A DNA stretch of 50,643 nucleotides. Source: CAZOOM01 sp964460795. GTDB taxonomy: Bacteria; Omnitrophota; Omnitrophia; Omnitrophales; Aquincolibacteriaceae. The stretch spans positions 1 to 50,643 of the forward strand of contig CAYWRU010000018.1 of NCBI GenBank assembly GCA_964460795.1, given 5' to 3'. Positions 1-10,300 of this stretch are shown here, piece by piece. The position numbers and the translations under genes were made by a program. The notes under the pieces are model-generated. The model was not told where the DNA came from. It did not search any database and was given only the letters and a program-made list of their open reading frames with translations. Each line of letters begins with the position of its first letter. Within the stretch, counting starts at the first letter, position 1.

Positions 1-73
1 CTATAAAATAGAGGAAGACCGCTGCGCCCAAGATGATGAGAGGCAGGCGATCCTCTTTCTTCATTTCAAACAT
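1..73 (-). CDS. Membrane protein, N-terminal fragment cut by the window edge
   Basis: A minus-strand reading frame starts with ATG at 71-73 and runs off the left edge. About 24 residues are visible: a short charged stretch (MFEMKKEDR) and then a hydrophobic run (LPLIILGAAVFLYFI), which looks like the first membrane helix of a polytopic protein. AAAGGG about 7 nt upstream is a plausible ribosome site. It follows the methyltransferase stop by 14 nt, so it is probably the next gene of the same envelope operon. An ArnT/PMT-type glycosyltransferase would fit the context, but the fragment is too short to assign. Confidence 0.5.
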   Translation of the reverse strand, partial: MFEMKKEDRLPLIILGAAVFLYFI

Positions 74-87
74 CGGAGGCCCTTTGA

Positions 88-1092
88 TTAACTTTTTGGC
101 TTTTCAACCCACGCGACAAAATGAAGCCCGAGAAACACCCCTAAAAAGGGGCAGTATTTTTCTAGAAATCCGCCGAATTTCAAAAAGAAATCACTCATCC
201 AATCGGGGAAAGACGGAAAATAAGATTCGTGAGGCAGGAAAATATTCCGCTGAAAGTATTTAATCTGAAACCCCGCAGAGCGCAGAATACTCTGAAGTCT
301 CGCCCCCCCGAGAGGCTGGTCATAAACTTCGAGTTTGTTCATGCCCTTAAGGGACCGGCCCTGGCTCAGGCGTATGATCATTCGCGGAATCTGAAAGAAA
401 TATTTCCAGAATTCCGTAGGAAATCGGGAAGGAGTGGTCAGACAAAAAACACCGCCCGGTTTTAACACGCGAAAGATTTCCCGAATCGCAGCCTCCGGAT
501 CTTCAATATGCTCAATCACTTCGCTGGACACCACAAGATCAAAAGTTCTGTCTGCCACCGGCATTTTTTCTGATCCTGCTAAAATGGGCACACAATAATT
601 CTTGCCGGTCTTCTGAATCCGCGAACAAAATTTGAGCAGCTGCTCGAGTGAAACTTCAAGACCGCAGAGACTCTGAGCCGGCCCGCTCAAAACCTTTTCA
701 ATCTGATAGAGAAAATAACCGCTTCCGCATCCCACTTCCAAAATATTTTTGAAGGATTTTCCTTTGAGCCACTCAAGCACACGGCCTTTTAAGCGATCAT
801 GCCGATATTGCTCAACTTCCCGCGACCAGCCGTCTTTGGCCGCCCAGGCAAAATTATCTTCATAATCTCCCATAGCCTTGTAAGCGGCTTCAATTTTTTC
901 TATATCCCAGCCGCTCTGTTCCCCCGGTGCAAGGACTCGGAAATCAAGGATCTGCCCCTTCCTCTGAAAAATCCGTTGGCAAGACTGACAGACCTGCGCG
1001 CCATCTTCCCGCTCGCGAAGCGACTCTTGGCCGCGGCAAACCGGACAAACCCAGGCAATCACTTTGTTAGATCCAAAAGGAACAGAGTCCAT
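88..1092 (-). CDS. Zinc-ribbon class I SAM-dependent methyltransferase
   Basis: 334 residues. The N-terminus holds a four-cysteine zinc ribbon (C16/C19 and C35/C38). A Rossmann methyltransferase domain follows, with the SAM-binding motif LEVGCGSG at about residues 118-125 and a later post-I region (DLVVSSEVIEHIEDPEAA) typical of the Methyltransf_11 family. The substrate is unknown. The ATG is preceded by GGAGAG and lies 1 nt after the stop of the MurJ gene, so the two are probably translationally coupled. Position behind an O-antigen ligase-like protein and a flippase suggests a role in modifying a cell-surface glycan or its lipid carrier. That role is inferred from neighbours only. Confidence 0.85.
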   Translation of the reverse strand: MDSVPFGSNKVIAWVCPVCRGQESLREREDGAQVCQSCQRIFQRKGQILDFRVLAPGEQSGWDIEKIEAAYKAMGDYEDNFAWAAKDGWSREVEQYRHDRLKGRVLEWLKGKSFKNILEVGCGSGYFLYQIEKVLSGPAQSLCGLEVSLEQLLKFCSRIQKTGKNYCVPILAGSEKMPVADRTFDLVVSSEVIEHIEDPEAAIREIFRVLKPGGVFCLTTPSRFPTEFWKYFFQIPRMIIRLSQGRSLKGMNKLEVYDQPLGGARLQSILRSAGFQIKYFQRNIFLPHESYFPSFPDWMSDFFLKFGGFLEKYCPFLGVFLGLHFVAWVEKPKS

Positions 1093-1093
1093 A

Positions 1094-2692
1094 TTATTCT
1101 CTCCAGCGTTTCATGTTGAATAGTTCTAAAACCATAGACGCTTCACGCAGTCGAAATAAAATTCCCAATCCCAAATAGAGCCCAGCTCCTGCGACAAATA
1201 AAGTTCCGAGATAAAAACAGCGCTGAATCACGGAGTAAACATCCCAGTGACTCTGCAAAGATTGATGGATAAAAAAAAGCAATGCCGCGGGGGCAAGACA
1301 CAAGAGACTCAACTGAAGAATGAAAGGGAAAAACCGAGCAAATTGAATTTGCGGTTTTGTTTTTGCGTGATGAATCAGCATGAGCTGCCAGGTCACAATA
1401 CTGATCAGAGCGTAGGCTAGACCCATGCCGCGGATTCCCATGATCTTAAAAAGCAGGGGCGTGGCGAGAACACCCATCAAAGTCCCTCCCAACGAAGCTT
1501 TCACATAATCCCAGGGCTGATATTCGGCAAAGGATAATCGCATAGAAATCTGAACGCAGGAGTGGGCTGAAAATCCGACCAGCATCCAGGCCAAAATGCT
1601 TGCGGTTTCAAAACAATCCTGCTTCATAAAAAATCCTCTCTCAAAAAAAAGAGACACCAATGGTTTTCGGAGCAGGATAAAAAATAAAGTAATGGGAATG
1701 CCGGTAAAAAGTACGAAGCGGATACTGCTGATAAAAAGGTCATTACTTTTTGCGAGTTCCTTTTTTGCCACGAGATCTGAAAATTTTGGATACACAAGAG
1801 TCTGAAAGGCATTCAGAACAAGCAGCCCCGCGGTAAGATAAAGGATGTTTGCATAATTAAGCCAAGAGACCGCCCCTTGAAATCCTTTCGATGCATAAAT
1901 TTTCTGTTCCAAGGAAAAGAGCCCGTTAAACAAAACCGGAAGCGTCATGGGAAGGGCAAGTCCGACTAATTTTTTAAATTCATTTTTATAAAAATCGGCC
2001 GAGATCCAACAAGGCACAAAAGGTTTTGATTTTGCTAAAAAGAAAACCGCCAATCCGTTCTGAAGCAGTGCCCCGGCCAAGGTCCCTCCTGCAAGACGCG
2101 CATCTCCCAGCCCCTGCTTCATCCCAAGACAAAAGAAAATTAAAGTCAGGGAAGGAATCATGGTCACAATGACCGCTGAAATAAACTGGCGGTAGATCGT
2201 AAACAGTCCAGCGAGAAATCCGGAAATCGCCCAGCAAGCAAGCACCGGACTTAGCACCCTTGCCATCCAAATGGCCTGATTCTGAACTTCCTTTGAAAAT
2301 CCCGGCGCTAAAAGAGGAATAATTTGAGGTGCAAAGATTGCATAAAGTCCTGAAAGAATGCCGCCCGCCGCCACGACGAGCACCAGAAAGGTAAAGTGAA
2401 CCTTTTTCTGATTTTCAGCTCCGCTTTTTTCACGCACCTCAAAGCTCAAAGGGACGATTGAAAATAAAAGAATTCCCCCCAATAAAAAATCTCCAAAAAT
2501 CTGCGGCAAATTGAGCGCAAGAAAATAAGAGTCCGAGAGAATGTGTGCACCAAACTCTCTGGCCAAAACCATTTGTGAAAAAAAGCCCATCACATTTTTA
2601 AGCAAAAGAACCCCCGCCAACAGAACTCCCACTTGACCCGTCGAAAGTTTCTCCCGCTCAAATAAAAGCCGGCGCAGCAAGGATGTGTTCAT
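1094..2692 (-). CDS. murJ: MurJ/MviN-family lipid flippase
   Basis: 532 residues, almost wholly hydrophobic, with the roughly 14-helix pattern of the MOP-superfamily MurJ/MviN proteins. The N-terminal region matches the family around residues 30-75 (FSQMVLAREFGA, then SDSYFLALNLPQIFGDFLLGG). The family flips lipid II across the inner membrane for peptidoglycan synthesis. Because it sits between an O-antigen ligase-like gene and a methyltransferase, it could instead be a Wzx-like flippase for another undecaprenyl-linked glycan. The ATG overlaps the upstream stop as ATGA, showing tight translational coupling. Confidence 0.87.
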   Translation of the reverse strand: MNTSLLRRLLFEREKLSTGQVGVLLAGVLLLKNVMGFFSQMVLAREFGAHILSDSYFLALNLPQIFGDFLLGGILLFSIVPLSFEVREKSGAENQKKVHFTFLVLVVAAGGILSGLYAIFAPQIIPLLAPGFSKEVQNQAIWMARVLSPVLACWAISGFLAGLFTIYRQFISAVIVTMIPSLTLIFFCLGMKQGLGDARLAGGTLAGALLQNGLAVFFLAKSKPFVPCWISADFYKNEFKKLVGLALPMTLPVLFNGLFSLEQKIYASKGFQGAVSWLNYANILYLTAGLLVLNAFQTLVYPKFSDLVAKKELAKSNDLFISSIRFVLFTGIPITLFFILLRKPLVSLFFERGFFMKQDCFETASILAWMLVGFSAHSCVQISMRLSFAEYQPWDYVKASLGGTLMGVLATPLLFKIMGIRGMGLAYALISIVTWQLMLIHHAKTKPQIQFARFFPFILQLSLLCLAPAALLFFIHQSLQSHWDVYSVIQRCFYLGTLFVAGAGLYLGLGILFRLREASMVLELFNMKRWRE

Positions 2693-4203
2693 GATGGGGT
2701 GAATCCCCGAAGACGTTCCGCGCGCAAAAGCGGCCGGTTTGCCGGAATATTTTTTGAAGTCACTTGACGATTCTCGAGCTCCCGATGAATCACCACAATG
2801 AGTCCCAGCAGGAACCAGAAGGCCACCATATTACGGATGGTATAAAAATTGGTAATGGTCATAGCATGCACCATCATCCCTGCCAAACCTGACAAAAATC
2901 CGATGGTCAGTGAACTGGTCCACGGATCCAAAAATTGGACGCGCCGCCAAAACCTGATTAAAAATTGAGCGATCTGATAAATTAGCAGAAAAAATGTAAG
3001 CGTTCCCAGGATACCCAAACTCGCGGCATCCATGGCATATTGATTATCGGTATAAGACAAATCAACGCTCCCCAGGCCCCCGCCCAAAACAGGATTTCTT
3101 TTGATCAAATCCAGAACCAAGGCTGATCCGATGACCCGGGCCCGCCAGGAGGGTTCAATATCCATTCGACTGACAAAAACCGCAAGCTCCGCAGGTGTCA
3201 TTGTATTTATTTTTCTTTGGATAAGCTGCTTGGGAAGGCGCGTCTTTTTAGAGACAATTTTTTCAATCGAGGTAAACTCGAAACGAATTTCCTTGGGAAG
3301 CAGCGTCCAACCCACGGCTAAAATAATAAGAAACGGAAAAATTAATTTATAACGGCGCGTAAAAAAAACATAGACGAGAAAACTAAATGGAAACGCAACA
3401 TACGCACCTCGAGACCGCGTGTAAAGAAGTGAAAAACCGGTGGCCGCTAGATAGAGGAGCCACTGTAGCCGCCTTGTTCCTATGGAGCGATAATGCAAAT
3501 GCAAAATAATAGGAAAAAGAACAAGAAGAAAACTCGCCAGCACATTGGCCCCTGCCCCGCCAAAGGTTGATGTTGCAATAATATTATGGCTGACAGCAAT
3601 ATCCACCACTCCGAGCCCAATAACCACGGCGCTCACGCTTAAGAACAATTTAAGGTATCGAATCGCCAGCGGAAACGAGCTGATTACGTTGATGGTCATA
3701 AAAAAAATCATGAAATATTCCACGCGTTTAGTAAAGAAAAAGAAACTGCGCTTAAAGGTAGTGGTTTGCAGAGCGCTCCCCACAAAGGAAGAAACAAGCA
3801 TCATCACAATAAAAAGATAAATAAACGGAATAAAGGAAGCTCCCTGGCTTTGCGAACGGGATCCAATAATTTTTGTAATAGCTGCCTGGGCCAGCCATCC
3901 AATGCAGACCACCAAGATGATAAAATCCTCAGGACGAAGAGTGATTCCACGCGACATGGCAGAAGAATTGCCCGCAATATCCCCTTGCAAAGTGCCAGCA
4001 TTCGTCCCCGGGAGGAGTAACACCGAGAAAATCATGAGGGCAAGTCCCATTTTGGGCTGGAAAAAGGAAAGGATCATGGCTGCGACCGCTAAGATCATAT
4101 AAAGCGGCCCAACAGTCCCTGCCACTGCAACCTGTTCACCAAACCAGAAAGAAGCCAGGATGATTCCGACAAAAAGAATCACGCCCAAAATCAGTTTATC
4201 CAA
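2689..4203 (-). CDS. O-antigen ligase/polymerase-like membrane protein (Wzy_C type)
   Basis: About 504 residues with some 10-12 hydrophobic helices and a large central hydrophilic loop, as in the O-antigen ligase WaaL/Wzy superfamily. The loop is followed by a GGGLGSVDLSYTDNQY region like the family's conserved periplasmic segment before the last helices. I place the start at a TTG (4201-4203) because GGGGAG lies 7 nt upstream and the first membrane helix begins directly after it. The frame stays open to a TTG at 4296, but that would add 31 residues that do not look like a signal or helix. The stop overlaps the MurJ start. It probably joins or extends a surface polysaccharide. Confidence 0.78.
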   Translation of the reverse strand: MDKLILGVILFVGIILASFWFGEQVAVAGTVGPLYMILAVAAMILSFFQPKMGLALMIFSVLLLPGTNAGTLQGDIAGNSSAMSRGITLRPEDFIILVVCIGWLAQAAITKIIGSRSQSQGASFIPFIYLFIVMMLVSSFVGSALQTTTFKRSFFFFTKRVEYFMIFFMTINVISSFPLAIRYLKLFLSVSAVVIGLGVVDIAVSHNIIATSTFGGAGANVLASFLLVLFPIILHLHYRSIGTRRLQWLLYLAATGFSLLYTRSRGAYVAFPFSFLVYVFFTRRYKLIFPFLIILAVGWTLLPKEIRFEFTSIEKIVSKKTRLPKQLIQRKINTMTPAELAVFVSRMDIEPSWRARVIGSALVLDLIKRNPVLGGGLGSVDLSYTDNQYAMDAASLGILGTLTFFLLIYQIAQFLIRFWRRVQFLDPWTSSLTIGFLSGLAGMMVHAMTITNFYTIRNMVAFWFLLGLIVVIHRELENRQVTSKNIPANRPLLRAERLRGFTPS

Positions 4204-4334
4204 TACCTTACTCCCCAATCCTATTCCTAAATGAGGCGCCTTATTGGCGCAGGCAGAATCCAATATTAGTATCGGATCAAGAAGAGTAAAACCCAAATAT
4301 TTCTTTTGAAAATGGCCGCGCCGGGAAATGAGGA

Positions 4335-7300
4335 TTAGGCGGAAATAGAAGACTGGCGGCTGGCTTGATAAGAAAGGATAAACTGAGCTAAAGCCGAACG
4401 ATCCACACGAAAACCTTTTTCATCAAAATGGATGACCCGGCCCTGATCCGGATAAGATTCAAATAGCTCTCGCAAGAGATCCGCCCGAATTGCCGGATTT
4501 TGGAGATCAGCAACTGATTGAATCCGGTCCGCGGCTAGGAGTCCGGCCGTCATTTGAAGAACCTGCGCAACAACTCCCAAGAAGGGTTCATTTTCAAAGC
4601 TTTTGACAGCGTCCAACCCAACATAAAACTGAGCACGGCCTGCATCCGGAGTCTCGCCCAGCACCGGAACCAGCTGTCCAGTTTTTGTTGGAATCTGACT
4701 TGGATCCTTACGAAAATGGTAAGTGAGTCTAGGAAAAGAAGACTCTTGGCCTCTCAAAGAAAGCGGTAGTGTTACTTGAGTTACATTCAGCCCTCGCGAG
4801 ATAATTCGTAATGACTCTGCAAGATCCCTTGGATTCGAAACCTCACGAAAAGACAGAACGCCGCTCCTATCCTTGAGTTTGCTCAGCATTCTTTCTACCA
4901 AGTACTGACTTATAGCTTCCGCTTTTTCACGGGTGATCTGAAGTGAAATCTCTGCGGGTGCGCTAGATTTATTTTCAAGTTTCGTGACCTGCTCCATCAA
5001 TAATTCTTCCAAGCGCTCCATTGCGCCCGGTTGCGCGAGTAGTTCTTTCAATTTCTTTGACATCACCTTAAGAAAGCTGTGCTCTGAATCGGAAAATGGG
5101 GTCTCCGGAGGATGTATCCTCATCCAATCTCCCAATTGATCTGCCACTTCGCGTAACAGCCCGTCACTCGTCTCCGGATTCGAAAGCCTTAATTCAGAAC
5201 GAGCCGCTGATGGCATTTGGAAAACGCCTGGATCAATGGCAGCTTGATCTAAAACCGCCCGAAGACCCATCCTCGATTTGGCTCCTCCTGTTTCCGGAAG
5301 GTCACCATGAGCGACAAAGTGTTTTTCTTCTGGTGAAAGCGCTTCTCGATTACGATTCTGAAGCCAAAATTTGATGCGCGGAACATTCGACTCTAAATTA
5401 TCAAATCGAAGATCTCTGACTGAAAATCCATTTGCAAAGAGCCAGCGGAGCGTACTGTACAACAATCCTTTTCGTTCTGCAGATTCAATCGTCACTACAC
5501 TCACAGGCTGTGAATGACTCGTTACATCTTTAACATCAAAATCTAACTGCGTATGAAATCCGTCATGTTTTTCCACAAGATGAGGATGATCGCCATCAAA
5601 AAAGCTGTCTAATCCGGAAAAGCTATTAGATCTTTGATAAACGCGTTCGGCTTTTTCTGTCATCTGGCGCACATTGCGATAAATAAGCATTTCATCCTTC
5701 CATTTTTCAGCAAAACCCAAAAACTTTACGAAAGAATAAAGCCCGCGAGGGTTCTGTTTTCGGACAACACTCGTGTGACGAATCTGGGCAATTGAGGTAT
5801 TAAACCCCTCTCTAAAGAGAGTTCCGCTATAAAAAACAGGAAGAACCGGCTCATCCTCCCGCGGCACTAGAAATAGGACTTCAAAGCTATTTTGGGAATG
5901 ATGGGGCAAACGATTAATTAAAATCAAAGTTTCATCCCGTTGGTCCTCCTGAAGAATTTGAAGCACTCTAAAAACCACCATTAATTTAAGAACGCTCGAT
6001 TGATCCAGCGACAATATATAAGGAAATGAAAAAAATGAGCAAAACTGAAGAAAGAATTTGTCGAAATTATTTTCAAATTCATGCTGGATCCGCTGATCCA
6101 AGTTGTGGATGGCTGTTTTAGCGTTTCCCTCAAATTGCTGCCGTAAACCGGTCTCCCGTAAATACCGCTCCTTGATCTGCCTCCAAGCATCATGTTCTAA
6201 AATTGCTTTTTGAAAATCATCTTGATGTCTGTCTAAAATTTCAATTTCCGCCATATTCGAAGATATTTTAAGGATCGCCCGCTCATAAAGACGGTCAATA
6301 CTTTTAAGAGGCGACACCTCCCCTTCTCTTAAAACCATTTCCCGTGCATCGGGATCAAACAAACTAAAGCGCGATGCAAAGGCGTACACATAAAGCATAT
6401 CCATACATTCAGGGCTTCGCTCTTTACTTTTAATCTCATCCAAAATTGGATTTTGCTCTTCATCGCCCAATAAATCCTGGCGGCTGATCTTGTGATAAAA
6501 GTATAAAATCCAAGCTATATCTTTCACCATGTTCTCAAAATCAATTTCTAACCGAGGGTCATTCATCTTCTTTGACTCAAGCAGGGTGCGCACGTTATTT
6601 TCAATCGCAGGCAACTCCTCAAGATCAGCGGCGTTAAATTTGGTTAGCGTAGGACCGATATAAGCCGCCAGTCGTAACGTCCGAAGCGATTCTTTGTTGT
6701 TCCTAATTCTCGAATGCACAGCTCTCACTTGTCGAAATATGGGCTCTTTCCGATCTGACAGACCTTCCATCACTTGACGCATATGAACCGCTTGCATACC
6801 AGCTGAAAACCGGGCACTCTTGCTGCTAAACCGAGTCATGCTTTTCGCATAATGCTCGAGCATAAGATCGAACATCCCAAATTGATGAAGCCGGAAATCT
6901 CCATACGAGTTGTTGTTGTTTTCAGAAAGCCAGTCAATCCATGCCAGTCGAAATGTTGCGTCTTCAGAGCTTTGCATTAGGGATTTGATTTCTTCACGAT
7001 TTGCTGGAACTGACAAATATTCACAAATAACTTTTTGCGTTTCATGACTTAGATTGGCTTTCCTCCCCATGACAGTCACAAGCCGAAAAGCCTCCAGAAT
7101 TAATTCGGGACGTTCCTGAATATGCTTTGCCGCATCGGGCATATCCACCTCCCAAACCGTTTCTTCCACATATCCTCTTTGCCGAGACAACCGGAGCCCT
7201 TCTCTTTTTTGAATTCCAAATTCAGGAGATCCCAAGATTCCTTCCTTTTTTAAGTAAATAGGAGGAAAGGCCCCAATCTCTTTTGAGGAGTAAAGGTCAT

Positions 7301-10300
7301 GAACCGTCCGGGTAATAGAATCAAAAACATAAAGAGATATGGCGTGATAGGCCTCATAAAAACTTTGCGGAGTATAATCAGCAGCCTGTTCCTGTATTTC
7401 ATTCACAGACCGAGGAACTTTGACTCCTTTTGCCTTCAGATTTTCAAGAAAAAACTGGATGTTTTCATCCCGTACAGGCCCCACAATTTTACCTTCTTTG
7501 GAAAGCTCCTGATAAACCTCGCGTACAGCTGTCAGGAATTGAAAGGCCACCTGAATCGTTTCTGGTTTTTGATAAAAAAATGCATGTTTTTTCCCGAGAT
7601 AACTCACAATCGCTTCAAGGTCTTGAGACTGCATACGTTCTCCAGCTGAGAGCTCCACTAAAACTCCCATTGGCTCAAGCGCTCGAATCACCGCTTTAAG
7701 AAAATCAAATTCAGCAGCGCCTCCCATACCGCGTTCAATATCCAATTCCTGTTGTTCAAATGCGAATTCTAAATCCTGTGCACTAAAACGATCGTTCCAT
7801 GATTCTAAAACTGACAGGAGCGGCTTATCACGATCTAATATTTTAGCCCCAAGCGCTTCAGCCGCCTGATTCGAATGATGTCCAGGCCTGTCAAAAATAT
7901 CATTTAATTCTAAGCTAGAAACCCGATCTGGATTAGCGAGCTGACGTGCTAAGTATCTAAGCTCAGGATTCTTACTCGGAATAGCGCTGATGGAAATGGG
8001 CAACCCTTTCCGGCGCCAATACTCAACAAAAACCATGAACTTGGGGAATCCCGCAATATCACCGCATACAGACAGCTTTTTGGGATGGTTCGTCTTTGCA
8101 TTGAACGACGCCACTGTCCGCGCAATTTGATTTAGATTTTCAATCAATTTCTTATCAAGATCGTTAGAAAACTGATTCATCAAAGGATGGTCACGCGTCA
8201 CTTGGATGCTTACATCTTTTGTTTTCTCCTGAACTAGCGCCGTGAGGATCGCCTCCCAAAGATCATTGGTTCCAACACTGAAGAATTGAAATTCAATGGT
8301 GCGAAAATTAGGATTCTGGGTTGACCTCACTTCATACTTCGCCTCTACCAGTTTTTCAAGATTTGAAATCGCATCAAGGTTTTCAACCATGATCCCCCAT
8401 TCCGTTTTATATCCAATCCATTTCCTCATATCGGGCTCAGAAAATCTGGTTTCATCCAAACCCAGATTGGCAAAGGCATATTTTTCTGCAAAAGGCAGAA
8501 TCTCCTCTGCAATCACTTTTCCATCTTGGACTGAACGAACCATAGGAAACATAATTTTAAGCTTAGGAACTTCCGATTGAATCCAATGATTCGTTGCTCT
8601 TCGCCATTTTTCTTTATCCTCCACCGGATTTTCATTTTCTAAGCTGGGAACCGAAGAGGCGGGATCAAGTTTCAAAATAGGCGCCGCAACCATTTTGGCA
8701 TGGGCTGCTAACATTGATGCAATTTGAGTTCCTACGATTAATTTTCCAATTTTAGTATTGGTATAAAAATAAAACCCAGTGATGGACTGCTTAGGATCGA
8801 TCACGAGCTCCGGATGCTCCCTAAGGAGATCGACGATCTCTTTGTTTTTATCTGGCCATAAATCCAAGGTGCGGATCGTGATTTCTTTACCTCGGTTGCT
8901 TTCATCTGCAAAATAAAGGGCAAATTGGCCTTTCATTTCAGTAAAGAGATCTGCGATAGCAGGCCGTAATGCATCCTCCATATTTTTACCCTGGGTTGAA
9001 GCGGCTTTTTGAATAATCAATTTGATGGATTTTTTGATCTTATCCGTCATAAACTCAGTCCGGGTAAGCCCGATTCCATCATGACGAAGTTCCGATCTTT
9101 GAGAACTGGCAAGCAAGGTAAGATCTGTATTTTCCATAACCTTGATTCCCGGTGGCAATGGCTGAAGCGATCGAGCATCCATGGCCTGCAGCCATAACAT
9201 TTCCTGCTGAATTCTTTCAAGACTAATGTGTGTCTTGAGAGTAGACGAAGTCGGTTTGATGATAACAGATCCATTTCCCTTGATCTCGGTGCTGGATTGA
9301 ATCACAAAAAGGGCTTCCTCTCCGGGATTGGCCTCTTGCTGTAACCGTTTAGAAAAAGTTTCTTGAGTTACCACCATGATCGAAGGTCTGGACCGCATGG
9401 TTTGAGCAATCATCGCCCAATGCGAACTCAAACTTCCCTCAGTAGCCAAGATGCCTACAATTCGTCCCTCGTAAGTTTCCATAATTTGTTTGAATCGATC
9501 AGGATTAACAGTCCCCTGAATGACCAAAATTAAATCGCTGCGATCCTGAGCCGGACCTGCTTCCAGCATGGAAGGTTCTTCTAATTTGGCTTTTAAGATG
9601 GTTTCTCCTAAGTAGGTGCGAAGACCCAATAAAATATCTCCCATCGCCTGATGGTGTTCATTAAATAAAATTGTATCCGGGCTTCTGCGGCTCTTTACCT
9701 CGATTTCTTCTAAAGCCCAATCCTCATAAATACGGTCCCAGAGCGGTCGAGAATCCGTCTGCGGAGACTTATCATCTCCCAGATATCTCCTCTCAACCTC
9801 TTCGAATTTTTTCTTCATATACTCTAACGTGTTCATTTCACGCGTATTCTGTGCCGCTCCTGAGGATTCAACGTGCTGAACCAGTTTTTCGTCTCTCAAT
9901 TGCTGAAGTTTTCGTTCAATCGCAGCCAATTCTAAATTATTTTTTTGTTCGCCCTTTGCCAATTCAGCCTTTTTCTCAGCTTCATAATATTGGATCATGG
10001 CCTGAGCTAATTTCATGGATTCTCGGATCTGACGAATCTGGTCATCATATTCTGATTTTTTTTGCGCGAAGAATTGACGCGCTTTCCGGCGTTCCATCGA
10101 TTTGTATTGATTTGAATTTACCTTCAGCCGATGAAATTTTGTCATGGCCGGAGAAAGCGTTTTCAGCATCGAATCCTTAAGAAATCGAACCGCCTGTTCA
10201 AGTGTTGGCAGCTCTAAATCTTGCCCTGCTCTTTGTAGTTCGACCACCTGATCCCATTTTAAATAAAGCGCCTCGATGGGATGCCCGATCTCTTTGATGA

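Noticed and set aside
4204..4296. Extended N-terminus of the O-antigen ligase-like protein from TTG at 4296
   Set aside because: No ribosome site, no helix or signal character, and a well-placed GGGGAG marks the TTG at 4203.
9671..10180. 169-codon open frame on the plus strand within the giant gene
   Set aside because: Opposite strand of continuous coding sequence, no ribosome site, low-complexity Pro/Ser translation.
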